Notes under the pieces: model-generated
Seen by the model: the letters and a program-made list of their open reading frames with translations, nothing else
What the model was told of the DNA's origin: nothing
Databases searched by the model: none
DNA from: Planctomyces sp. SH-PL14
GTDB taxonomy: Bacteria; Planctomycetota; Planctomycetia; Planctomycetales; Planctomycetaceae
Direction: 5' to 3'
NCBI RefSeq assembly: GCF_001610835.1
Contig: NZ_CP011270.1
Span: 2,002,001 to 2,066,000 of the forward strand
Length of the DNA stretch: 64,000 nt
Position numbers and translations under genes: made by a program
Shown: positions 56,146 through 64,000 of the stretch, in pieces
How the letters are laid out: each line of letters begins with the position of its first letter
How positions within the stretch are numbered: position 1 is the first letter of the stretch

Positions 56146-57519
56146 TCAGGCGACAATGCCGTCCAGCGGCAGGCCGTCGGCGATCGGGAAGGGCCGTCCC
56201 GTGATGTCGTGGATCTCCGTCGTCGGATCGATCCCCATCTGCTGATACACCGTCGCGGCGACTTCACCCAACCGGATCGGGCGGCTCTCCGGCAGCGCGC
56301 CGTCGCGGTTCGACGCTCCAAAGACATGACCGCGGCGGACTCCGCCTCCCGCCAGCAGGGCGGTGTAGCACGCAGGCCAGTGGTCGCGGCTGGCGTTGGC
56401 GTTGATCCGCGGCGTGCGGCCGAACTCGCCCATCCAGACGATCAGGGTCTCGTCGAGGAGCCCCCGTTCGTCGAGGTCGTTGATGAGCGCCGGCAGGGCC
56501 TGGTCGGTCAGCGGCAGCTGCCACGACTTGAGGATCGGGTACATCCGCGTGTTGTCGAACCCGTGCGTGTCCCAACCCCCTTCGGCCCGGCGGCCGCCGA
56601 TCGTTCGCGAGAAGTAGACGTTGACGAACTTGACGCCCGCTTCGACGAGCCGGCGGGCCAGCAGGCAGCTCTGGCCGTAAGTGTTCCGTCCGTACCGGTC
56701 GCGGACGACATTGGTCTCCTGCGAGAGATCGAACGCTTCGCGAACGCTCGGGGCGAGGAGCATCTGGTAGGCGCGGTCGTACATTTGGTCGACACCGGTG
56801 ACCGCCTGGGACTCGAGCCCTTCGAGCTGCTGGTCGAGGGCTTCGAGCATGTCCCGCCGCGAGGAGAGCCGCTCCGCCGAGACGTCGTCGGGCAGGCTCA
56901 GCTCTGGAACGCCGAAGCCCTTCTCGTTGGGGTCGGACTGGATCAGAAGCGGGTTGTGGCGTTTGCCGAGGAAGCTGGCGTGCTGGGCCGGCGTGATCGA
57001 GCCGTCGGAGATCGTGTAGGGATGGGCGACGAAGGTCGGCAGCCCCTGGGGATTGGGGGCCAGGTCGTCGATGACGGAGCCGTAGGCCGGGAAGAGGTCG
57101 AGCGTGTCCTTGAGCCGCTGGTCGTTGAATGGCGGACGCCGGCCGGAGAGGGCGTAGTACCCGGCCGAGTTGTGGTGGGTCATGTCGTGCTGGAGGCCGT
57201 GCACGAGGGTCACCTTGTGCATGACCTTGGCCATGTTCGGCAGGTGCTCGCAGACCGGCAGTCCCGGAAGCGACGTCGAGATGGGCGAGAACTCTCCCCG
57301 GATCGTGTCCGGCGCGTTGGGCTTCATATCGAACGTGTCGATATGGCTCGGTCCGCCCCACTGAAAGAGGAAGATGACCGACTTGGCCCGGACCGGCAGG
57401 TGCGAGAGCGGCCTGGCTGCGGCCAGGCGCGGCATCGTGAGTCCCAGGACGCCCATCCCTCCGACCTGGAGGGCTTTGCGGCGGGCGAAGCGGAGATCGA
57501 GAGAAGGCGAGCGAAGCAT
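56146..57519 (-). CDS. DUF1501 family protein (Tat-like export)
   Basis: A 457-residue DUF1501 protein. The N-terminus has ARRKALQVGGMGVLGLTMPRLAAA, an RR-type export signal. Family motifs are FLFQWGGPSHIDTFDMKPNAPDTIRGEF, NMAKVMHKVTLVHGLQHDMTHHNSAG, GWDTHGFDN, GEFGRTPRINANASRDHWPACYTALLAGGGVRRG and PTTEIHDITGRP. ATG at 57519 is chosen with GAGA 8 bases upstream; a GTG at 57525 is the alternative. It has no adjacent DUF1549/1553 gene. Confidence 0.92.
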   Translation of the reverse strand: MLRSPSLDLRFARRKALQVGGMGVLGLTMPRLAAARPLSHLPVRAKSVIFLFQWGGPSHIDTFDMKPNAPDTIRGEFSPISTSLPGLPVCEHLPNMAKVMHKVTLVHGLQHDMTHHNSAGYYALSGRRPPFNDQRLKDTLDLFPAYGSVIDDLAPNPQGLPTFVAHPYTISDGSITPAQHASFLGKRHNPLLIQSDPNEKGFGVPELSLPDDVSAERLSSRRDMLEALDQQLEGLESQAVTGVDQMYDRAYQMLLAPSVREAFDLSQETNVVRDRYGRNTYGQSCLLARRLVEAGVKFVNVYFSRTIGGRRAEGGWDTHGFDNTRMYPILKSWQLPLTDQALPALINDLDERGLLDETLIVWMGEFGRTPRINANASRDHWPACYTALLAGGGVRRGHVFGASNRDGALPESRPIRLGEVAATVYQQMGIDPTTEIHDITGRPFPIADGLPLDGIVA

Positions 57520-57665
57520 CTTCACGGTCTCAGTCGTTCAAACGTGCGGAGCCACATCGGCCTCGCACCCATCCACTATGGCTGATGAGACAAGGTGTGA
57601 CCAGTCTGGTTATCGGTTGTGTGTCGGGACGGCGCACCTGTCGATTGGTGATCGACGGGCTTTTC

Positions 57666-57970
57666 ACCGGGTCCAGGGTCTCCCTGGTGGGGAGTGCAGA
57701 GGGGCAACGCCCCTTTGCCCGCCGGGGGCCTGGCCGTCGGGAGATGTCTGAAGAAGTGAGTGCCCAAACGCGGACATCGTGTCGTATGCCCCCTCACCAA
57801 CCCGCAGAGATTCCAAGGCGAGCGGTGAACTCTCGACGCCGGTTTCACCAAACGGGCGTCCGTTGTTTACCACGGTTCCTCGTGGAAGCGCCTCCGGCGG
57901 CAAGGGGTGCCCCCCCCCTTGACCCCAGCTGCCGTAGCACGTTGGGTTGAGCAAACAACGCCGTGCCGGC
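57666..57970 (-). repeat. Interspersed structured repeat, copy 12 (reverse)
   Basis: Full copy between two minus-strand genes; head end 43 bases from the nagA-like stop. The head hairpin has an enlarged C run (GGGGTGCCCCCCCC on the plus strand). Confidence 0.95.
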
Positions 57971-58012
57971 AAGTACGCCCCGAACGAGCCGGCCGGACCT
58001 CGCGGTGGCTTT

Positions 58013-59182
58013 CTACGAGACCGAAGCCGGCAACATCGGCGTCCCAAACCGGACCGTCCCATCCAGCACGGTCGTCCGGATCTGCAGTCTCCCTTCAACG
58101 TGGTCGAAGACTACCAGATCGGCCCGGCTTCCCGGGTTCAGCGAGATCTCCTCACAATCCAGCAGCGCCGACGGGTTGTGCCCCGCCAAGTCGCAGGCAT
58201 CGGCCAGTGAGATCCCAGTCTGCTCGATGATCTTGGCCACGCACTCATCGGTCAGGCTCCCCGACCCGGCGAGCAGTTGCCGCTGACCGGCAATCACGAT
58301 CGGCCCATCCTCGAGGACCTCGAATCGCCCGTTGTTATACTCATACGTCCCCGGCGGGCTGCCGGCCAGACCCGAGGCATCGCAGGTGATGATGCAGTGC
58401 CCCAGCCCCTTGGCGAACAGGACCGAACGAACGAAGCTCGCCGGGATGTGGTAGCCGTCGGTGATCAGGCTGGCCGAAAGCCGCGGCTCGCCAAGCTGGT
58501 CCCACAGGTAGTTGGGATGCCGCGGCAGGACCGGGTGGCAGCCGTTGCCAAGGTGCGTGCTGAGCCTCGCCCCCGCCTCAACCGCCGCGCGGATCTGATC
58601 GCCGGTCGCCGCGGTGTGGCCGATTGAGATCACGACGCCCTTGGCTGTCACCTCCCGGATGAAGTCGACCGCGCCGGGAGCTTCCGGCGCGAGGGTCATC
58701 AGCCGGATCCGGTTGCCCGAGGCCTCCTGCCACCGCTGGAACTCGTCGACGGAGCACCCGCGGACGTGAACCCGGGGATGTGCCCCGCGCGGACCGTCTT
58801 CGCTCGCGATGTAGGGCCCCTCGACGTGGCATCCCGCCACCATCCGGTCGACCCACACATCGCGCTCGCACGCCTCCCGGATCGCGACCAGTCCGTCGCG
58901 GATCGCTTCGAACGAGTTCGTGATCAGTGTCGGGCAGAGGCGCGTGACGCCGCGAGCCAGGTACGCCTCCAGGACCGGCCGGACCGCCTCGGGAGTCAGT
59001 CCTTGGTCGCTGAACCACTGACCGCCGAAGCCGTTGACCTGCAGGTCAAAGAATCCGGGGGCGATCCACGGCCAGTCCTCACCCGATTCGTCATGGAGGA
59101 GCTCGACGGAGTGAATCCGGCCCTCCTCAATCGTGACGCAGATCGGTTCCTCGAGGCGATAGTGTCGTCCAAACAGCTGCAT
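58013..59182 (-). CDS. nagA: N-acetylglucosamine-6-phosphate deacetylase-like amidohydrolase
   Basis: A 389-residue NagA-type amidohydrolase that would remove acetate from GlcNAc-6-P. WIAPGFFDLQVNGFGG, HVEGPYIASEDGPRGAHP (metal Glu), VVISIGHTAATGDQI (metal His) and LITDGYHIPASFV match the family. The usual HLFNAM loop is replaced by THLGNGCHPVLPRHPN, and the catalytic Asp region reads TCDASGLAG, so the substrate may differ from GlcNAc-6-P. It lies 6 bases after the Tat amidohydrolase gene, an operon. Confidence 0.85.
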   Translation of the reverse strand: MQLFGRHYRLEEPICVTIEEGRIHSVELLHDESGEDWPWIAPGFFDLQVNGFGGQWFSDQGLTPEAVRPVLEAYLARGVTRLCPTLITNSFEAIRDGLVAIREACERDVWVDRMVAGCHVEGPYIASEDGPRGAHPRVHVRGCSVDEFQRWQEASGNRIRLMTLAPEAPGAVDFIREVTAKGVVISIGHTAATGDQIRAAVEAGARLSTHLGNGCHPVLPRHPNYLWDQLGEPRLSASLITDGYHIPASFVRSVLFAKGLGHCIITCDASGLAGSPPGTYEYNNGRFEVLEDGPIVIAGQRQLLAGSGSLTDECVAKIIEQTGISLADACDLAGHNPSALLDCEEISLNPGSRADLVVFDHVEGRLQIRTTVLDGTVRFGTPMLPASVS

Positions 59183-59188
59183 CGGTTT

Positions 59189-60142
59189 TCAGGCTTTCGG
59201 GAAGAAGACGCTCTCGGCGGTCTTCCGCAGGAGCCAGTCCCGTTCTTCCGCCGTCACGAAGTCGATCCGGTCCCGCACGAGCGCCACGGAATCGGGGTAG
59301 TTGTTCGGCGCGGTGAGCTGATAGGGGCAGTCGCTCCCCCACATCAGCCGCTTCGCGCCGTAGGTCTCATACAGCCGCCGGATCATCGGCAGCAGTTCGG
59401 TGTGCGGAGGCTTCTTGTTCCCCAGGGCATAGTACGCCGAGATCTTGACGTGGGCCGTCTTGTGCCGCGCCAGGTCCGCGAGGGCCTTGAGCTGGCTCTC
59501 CTCAACCGGACCCGCCATGCCGACGCGGGCGAAGTGGTCGACTACGACCGTCGCATCCGGATAGCGGCCGCACATCTCGTCGACCTGGGCGATGTTCTCC
59601 GGATCGATCAGCGGACAGATCGCCAGCCCCGACTTGCCGGCGTGCTCCCACATCGCCCGGATTCCCGCGCTGTCCCTCCAGAGCTTCGTTCCCCCTTCGC
59701 CGGGACGGATCCGGAACCCGATGACCCCCTGGGCCTTCAGGCGGTCCATCTCCTTTTCCGGATGGGGAGCCGCCTCGTCGATGCAGGCGACCGCGCCGAA
59801 CCGTCCCGGATGCTGGGCGATGGCGCTCGTGATGTAGCTGTTGTCGACGCCGTGATACGGCCGGTGCTGGATCAGCACGACCCGCGTCACGCCGCTCTTC
59901 CCCGCAAGGGCCAGGAGCTCATCCGCGGTGAAGCTCTCGGGCTTGAGGTCAGCCCGCGTCTGGCCGTTCGCCAGCGGGAACTTCTCGAGGTCGGTCGTCC
60001 AGATGTGGGAGTGGGCGTCAACGTAGCCGCTCGCCACGTCCGCCGCGTTGGCCACGGTCGACATCAGTTCCGATCCCAGGGAGACAGCGAGCGCTCCCGC
60101 GGCGCTCGCCTGAAGAAATTCTCGACGCGAAACAGACGTCAT
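59189..60142 (-). CDS. Tat-exported amidohydrolase (amidohydrolase 2 family)
   Basis: A 317-residue TIM-barrel amidohydrolase of the amidohydrolase-2 type. The twin-arginine signal SRREFLQASAAGALAVSLG indicates folded export. Metal-site features are YVDAHSHIW (H-x-H), VVLIQHRPYHG, VVVDHFARVG and LMWGSDCPYQ (Asp). Members act as lactonases or decarboxylases; the substrate is unknown. The start at MTSVSRREF is chosen for the Tat motif. It is the first gene of an operon with the NagA-like gene. Confidence 0.87.
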   Translation of the reverse strand: MTSVSRREFLQASAAGALAVSLGSELMSTVANAADVASGYVDAHSHIWTTDLEKFPLANGQTRADLKPESFTADELLALAGKSGVTRVVLIQHRPYHGVDNSYITSAIAQHPGRFGAVACIDEAAPHPEKEMDRLKAQGVIGFRIRPGEGGTKLWRDSAGIRAMWEHAGKSGLAICPLIDPENIAQVDEMCGRYPDATVVVDHFARVGMAGPVEESQLKALADLARHKTAHVKISAYYALGNKKPPHTELLPMIRRLYETYGAKRLMWGSDCPYQLTAPNNYPDSVALVRDRIDFVTAEERDWLLRKTAESVFFPKA

Positions 60143-60244
60143 GGCACCACAAGTGGGGGAAGGAGGAATGATCGGAAGCGACTCCCTCCTTCCGCTCGAT
60201 CCATCTCCGGCATCATGACGACTCGCCGCCGCCAGCGACACCGG

Positions 60245-60733
60245 TCAGAACAACATCGGCTTCCCCTGCAGCCGCCGGAGCGTTGACAGCTGGCCGAGGT
60301 GGACGGCGAAGTGCGTCGCCAGCAGGTGGGCCAGCATCTCGCCCCGCGTCAGCAGCCCCGACCACTTCAGCCGCTCGATGCCGTGCTGCGTCTGGGCCCA
60401 TTCGGCGGTCATGCCGCGGGCACCGTCGCAAAGCGATCCGTAGCCGTCCGTGATCGCGACCATGAGGGCTTCGAAGCTGGGCCGGACGCGGTCGTGCGAT
60501 CCCGCCTGCGAAGTCGGTCCATAGGCGGCGTGCCACTCGTGCGGCAGGCGGGTCGGCTGCCCGATCAGCTTCAGTCCCATGTCGCCGACGATCGCCAGAT
60601 GCGACAGGATCCAGCGGGGGGAATGCAGGCCGGGGGCGGGACCGTGGTCGAGGTTGTCTTCCGTCATCTCCTCGACGAGCCGGCCCAGGTAGCGGCGGTT
60701 GAACTGATTGAGAGCGATCTCGTTCTCGAACAT
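60245..60733 (-). CDS. DinB-family protein
   Basis: A 162-residue four-helix protein of the DinB/YfiT superfamily. His residues suited to a metal site lie in WILSHLAIVGD and LAHLLATHFAVHLGQLSTLRRLQG. ATG at 60733 with GGAG upstream. Function is not known; thiol-transferase or detoxification roles are seen in relatives. Confidence 0.82.
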   Translation of the reverse strand: MFENEIALNQFNRRYLGRLVEEMTEDNLDHGPAPGLHSPRWILSHLAIVGDMGLKLIGQPTRLPHEWHAAYGPTSQAGSHDRVRPSFEALMVAITDGYGSLCDGARGMTAEWAQTQHGIERLKWSGLLTRGEMLAHLLATHFAVHLGQLSTLRRLQGKPMLF

Positions 60734-60838
60734 CCCTGCACTCCTCGCCGCAGTCCTGCCGGAGCGGCGTTCACTTGGCGGAACGGGAACGACAGCGGGC
60801 CCGTTCCCGGCCGCTCCCTGTCCGTTGGCCCATCAAGC

Positions 60839-61834
60839 CTAGCGAAACTCCTTCTCGGCGTCCGCCTTCTTGTAGAGCGAAGTCGGGATCTTGATCTCCT
60901 TGGGAACGTCGGCCCCCTTGGAGTGGGCGACGATGGCATTGACCGCTTCGATCCCCATCCGGTCCGGGAACTGGATCGGGTCGGCGTAGATCTTCCCTTC
61001 GAGGATCGCTTCGCGACCTTCCTTCTGTCCGTCGAAGCCGACGATCGTGATCTCCTTCTCCTTCTTGGCCTTCTCGATCGCGGCGAGGGCTCCGAGGGCA
61101 GAGGGGTCGTTGATGGCGAAGACCCCCTTGAGGTCGGTGGTCGACTGCAGGGCGTCGTCCATGGCTCGCAGTCCGGCGTCCTTGGCTCCTCCGCCGTCGA
61201 GTTCCACCGCGATGTCGATGCGGTTCGGATGTTCGGCGTTGTAAGCGTCGAGTTCGGCCTTGAAGCCGTCGACGCGGAGGATGCAGGATTCGGCCTGCTT
61301 GAAGCCGAGGACGGCGACTTTGCCTCCCGAGGGGCCGAGGGCTTCGATCATGGCGCGTGCGGCCTGGCGGCCGCCGTCGAAGTTGTCGGTAGCGATCTGG
61401 CAGACGATGTCGACTCCGTCTTCGCGGCAGGGGATGTCGACGGTGAAGACGGGGATGCCGGCTTTGTTGGCTTCCTGGATGGAGGGGACGATCGCTTTGG
61501 CGACGCAGGGGCTGATGACGATGGCCGAGACTTTTTGGGCGATGAAGTCTTTGACCTGCTGGTCCTGGAGTTTGGGGTCCTGGTCGGCGCTGAGGGGGAT
61601 GGTGGTGTAGCCGTGTTTTTTGCCTTCGGAGTCGATGTTGTCGGCGATGATTTTGAAGAAGGGGTTCTGGAAGGTGAGGAGTGAGACGCCGATTTTGCGG
61701 TCGGAGGCGGCGGTGGCGGGCGCCTCCTTGGCACTCCCGGGTTTGTCTCCGGCGGGTGGAGGGGCGGGTGAGGATCCGGAGCAGCCGGTGATGAGGAGGG
61801 TGAGGCAGAGGGCAAAGGAGCGGCGCGACAGCAT
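60839..61834 (-). CDS. Sugar ABC transporter substrate-binding lipoprotein (RbsB-like)
   Basis: A 331-residue periplasmic-binding protein of the ribose/allose type. The lipobox is ITGC at Cys18, followed by a Pro/Ala linker. The fold begins KIGVSLLTFQNPFFKIIADNIDSEGKKHGY and continues with DQQVKDFIAQKVSAIVISPC, GIPVFTVDIP and GVFAINDPSALGALAAIEKAKK. No permease or ATPase gene lies beside it. The in-frame extension upstream reads into the repeat and is rejected. Confidence 0.92.
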   Translation of the reverse strand: MLSRRSFALCLTLLITGCSGSSPAPPPAGDKPGSAKEAPATAASDRKIGVSLLTFQNPFFKIIADNIDSEGKKHGYTTIPLSADQDPKLQDQQVKDFIAQKVSAIVISPCVAKAIVPSIQEANKAGIPVFTVDIPCREDGVDIVCQIATDNFDGGRQAARAMIEALGPSGGKVAVLGFKQAESCILRVDGFKAELDAYNAEHPNRIDIAVELDGGGAKDAGLRAMDDALQSTTDLKGVFAINDPSALGALAAIEKAKKEKEITIVGFDGQKEGREAILEGKIYADPIQFPDRMGIEAVNAIVAHSKGADVPKEIKIPTSLYKKADAEKEFR

Positions 61835-61916
61835 GTTTTCACTCAGTGGGCGAGAATCTGGTGAACGATGAGCCGATATTAAGAGCCGCTTCAACAAAAC
61901 CCCAGCGACCACACGC

Positions 61917-62219
61917 ACCGGGTCCAGGGGCACCCTGGTCAGGGGATGCAAGGGGGAGAATCCCCCTTGCCCGCCGGAGGCCTGGCCGTCGAGAGATGAC
62001 TGAAGGAGCGAGTGTCCAGGCGCGGACAACGCGCCGGATGCCCACTCACCTTAGCCGCAGGGATGACAACGCGAGCGGTGAGTGCTCAACGCCGGTCCCA
62101 CAAAGGGGACGTCCGTTGTGTACCACGGTTCCTCATCGGAGGCCTCCGGCGGCAAGGGGTTCCCCCTTGACCCCGGCTGCCGTGGCACAATGGGTTTGGC
62201 GTAGCAACGTCGTGCCGGC
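61917..62219 (-). repeat. Interspersed structured repeat, copy 13 (reverse)
   Basis: Full copy between two minus-strand genes. The tail hairpin reads AGGGGGAGAATCCCCCTT, in which the usual C-G closing pair has become A-T on both sides. Head end 13 bases from the response-regulator stop. Confidence 0.95.
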
Positions 62220-62231
62220 AAAGACGGTGTT

Positions 62232-62648
62232 TTATTCGCCCGTCTTACGAGGGGACTTTGAGGCCGGCTTCGGCCGCTTCGGCTCCGCCTTGTCTCCCAG
62301 CGCCTTCCGCACCGCCTCCAGTAACGACTCCATCGCGAACGGCTTCCGCAGATAGTCGGAGACACCCAGCATCTCCGCATAAGCCTTGTGCCGCCCACCC
62401 TCGTTCGCCGTGATCATGATCACCTTCGGCGGATTCGGCAGCGTGCGGAGAAACTCCAGCACCGGAAAGCCCCCCATCCGCGGCATCATCATGTCGGTAA
62501 TGACCAGATCCGGCTGCTCCGCCTGGATCAGCCGCTGACCATCGATGCCGTTCGGAGCCGGAAAGACCTGGTACCCCGCACCATCCAGCACGCCGTGCAG
62601 CGTAGAGGAAATCTCCCGGTCATCCTCGATCAGAACAATCTTGGCCAT
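62232..62648 (-). CDS. Single-domain response regulator (CheY-like)
   Basis: A 138-residue receiver protein with acidic pair Asp9-Asp10, phospho-acceptor Asp52 ([12 protein letters not shown]), Thr80 and Lys102 (RKPF), and a basic tail ([15 protein letters not shown]). There is no output domain and no histidine kinase nearby, so it probably relays phosphate by protein contact. It is flanked on both sides by repeat copies. Confidence 0.92.
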   Translation of the reverse strand: MAKIVLIEDDREISSTLHGVLDGAGYQVFPAPNGIDGQRLIQAEQPDLVITDMMMPRMGGFPVLEFLRTLPNPPKVIMITANEGGRHKAYAEMLGVSDYLRKPFAMESLLEAVRKALGDKAEPKRPKPASKSPRKTGE

Positions 62649-62799
62649 ACTGCACTCGAAGCCACGCCGCGGCAGCGAAGGTCGCCACAGTCAACCCGGC
62701 CCGAGCATCTTACCCCCGTTCCAGCCCTCCAACCAGCCAGGGCCGGGCTTCGAACGCGGTGGGGTGCATTCGCAGATTGGTGTCGCCCGATACTGGCCA

Positions 62800-63108
62800 A
62801 CCGGGTCCAGGGGCACCCTGGTCAGGGGGTGCAGGGGGCAGAATGCCCTTTGCCCGCCGGAGGCCTGGCCGTCGGGAGATGTCTGAAGGAGCGCGTGTCC
62901 AAGCGCGGACATTGTGTCGTATGCCCCCTCACCAACCCGCGGAGATTGTAAAGCGAGCGGTGAGTCCTCAACGCCGGTCCCGCAAAGGGGACGTCCGTTG
63001 CTTACCACGGTTCCTCATGGAAGTGCCTCCGGCGGCAAGGGGGCGTGGCCCCCCTTGACCCCAGGCTGCCGTGGCACATTGGGTTTGAGCTATGCGCGTC
63101 GTGCCGGC
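62800..63108 (-). repeat. Interspersed structured repeat, copy 14 (reverse)
   Basis: Full copy between the response-regulator and gpsA genes, both on the minus strand, so the receiver gene is bracketed by copies 13 and 14. Confidence 0.95.
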
Positions 63109-63170
63109 AAGGACGCGATTCGCGTCAACGGGACAATCCACCCTACCCAGAGAACGCCTCCAACGCCCCG

Positions 63171-64000
63171 CTACTCCTCCCGGGGCGGCCGCATCATGAG
63201 CGCGTTCGTGGCAGCAAGCGGCGAGCGGCCGGCAAACAGGACGTGATAGACCTGCTCGCAGATCGGCATCTCGATCCCCTTCTGCCGCGCCAGATCATGC
63301 ACACTGGCCGCCGTGTTGACCCCCTCGGCGACGGAGGGCATCGAACTCAGAATCGCATCCAGCGTCTCCCCCCGCCCGATCCGCTCGCCAACGCCGCGGT
63401 TCCGGCCGTGAGGACTGATGCAGGTCGTGATGAGATCGCCAATCCCCGCCAGCCCCGCAAACGTGGCGGAGTCCGCCCCCAGCGCGACGCCGAACCGGGT
63501 GATCTCCACAATTCCCCGCGTCATCAGGGCTGAGACCGCGTTGTCCCCAAACCCCAGCCCCGCACAGATCCCGGCCGCGATCCCGATCACGTTCTTGAGC
63601 GCCCCGGCCAGTTCGACGCCGAGGAGGTCGGAGTTTGAATAGACCCGGAACCGGTCCGTCGTGAACATCTCCTGAACCCGCCGGGCGAGGTCAGGACTGG
63701 CGGCCGCCGCCACGACACTGGCGGGCAACCGATTGGCCACCTCTTCGGCATGGCTTGGACCGCTCAGGACCGCAACATCCCCGACCGGAAGACACTCGCG
63801 GATGATCTCCGTCGGACGTTCCAGGGTGCGGTTCTCGATCCCCTTCACGACACTGATCGCCGTGACACCGGTCGGGAAGGCTCCCGCCAGCGGAGCGAGC
63901 GTCGCGCGCAGGTACTTCGTCGGAACCGCGACAACGAGGTAGTCGGCGCTCGCGGCCGCTTCACGGATGTCGCCGGTGACCAGCAGCCGATCGGGAAACC
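63171..64000 (-). CDS. gpsA: NAD(P)-dependent glycerol-3-phosphate dehydrogenase (N-terminus cut by window edge)
   Basis: The visible 276 or so residues match GpsA, which makes sn-glycerol-3-phosphate for phospholipids. VVAVPTKYL belongs to the NAD-binding domain, VVKGIE and LSGPSHAEEV follow, ALKNVIGIAAGICAGLGFGDNAVSALMTRG carries the catalytic Lys, and GLAGIGDLITTCIS with HGRNRGVGERIG are typical. The start codon and the first glycine-rich loop lie beyond base 64000. Confidence 0.95.
   Translation of the reverse strand, partial: FPDRLLVTGDIREAAASADYLVVAVPTKYLRATLAPLAGAFPTGVTAISVVKGIENRTLERPTEIIRECLPVGDVAVLSGPSHAEEVANRLPASVVAAAASPDLARRVQEMFTTDRFRVYSNSDLLGVELAGALKNVIGIAAGICAGLGFGDNAVSALMTRGIVEITRFGVALGADSATFAGLAGIGDLITTCISPHGRNRGVGERIGRGETLDAILSSMPSVAEGVNTAASVHDLARQKGIEMPICEQVYHVLFAGRSPLAATNALMMRPPREE

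Overview
The window is high-GC DNA from a planctomycete, most likely of the Planctomycetaceae type. The evidence is the gene content: three DUF1501 proteins, a cytochrome c/DUF1549/LamG/DUF1553 protein, a secreted sulfatase, a Ser/Thr kinase with a beta-helix tail, EF-hand and Gly/Tyr-rich secreted proteins, and a neutral-ceramidase-like protein. No rRNA or tRNA gene was seen and no plasmid, phage or IS element was recognised. The genus cannot be fixed from this sequence alone.

Layout. 1-4.3 kb: partial sulfite reductase (cysI), a GH5-like secreted glycosidase and a radical SAM protein. 4.8-11.8 kb: two DUF1501 genes, a Gly/Tyr-rich secreted protein, a CPA2 antiporter with a clear promoter and operator, and a universal-stress-like protein. 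11.8-16 kb: a minus-strand run of a serine hydrolase with a membrane insert, a ceramidase-like protein and a helical-repeat protein. 16.6-21 kb: a 1453-residue receptor-type kinase. 21-30.9 kb: a thioredoxin lipoprotein, a 902-residue Pro/Ala-rich protein, SppA, sulfatase, a candidate structured RNA and an EF-hand protein. 31.2-33.6 kb: an ammonium transporter followed by two PII proteins. 33.9-41.3 kb: MBL-fold, Ig-like and HEAT proteins, a Clp-N/ThiD2-like/ThiE fusion and CstA. 41.8-46.7 kb: MtaB plus STAS, twin FeoA, a parvulin PPIase and a glutathione peroxidase. 47-51 kb: a conserved hypothetical and the DUF1549/1553 protein. 51.8-55.3 kb: QueE with an overlapping divergent partner, then a TetR/GNAT pair. 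55.7-64 kb: a Tyr-rich secreted protein, DUF1501, a NagA-like deacetylase with a Tat amidohydrolase, DinB, an orphan sugar-binding lipoprotein, an orphan response regulator and partial gpsA.

The most striking feature is an intergenic repeat of about 300-320 bp in 14 copies, about 4.3 kb or 7 percent of the window. Every copy lies between genes, in either orientation. Each has G/C-rich hairpins at both ends whose stems are kept through paired changes, long inverted arms and a conserved core. In nine copies one defined end lies 5-63 bp after a stop codon. I do not recognise it as any named repeat family.

Other leads are a 28.7 kb structured RNA candidate with a 16-nt match to the 16S rRNA 3' tail, a class C hydrolase domain split by four membrane helices, a Clp-N/ThiE fusion, divergent genes whose start codons overlap, and a TetR operator covering its own start codon.
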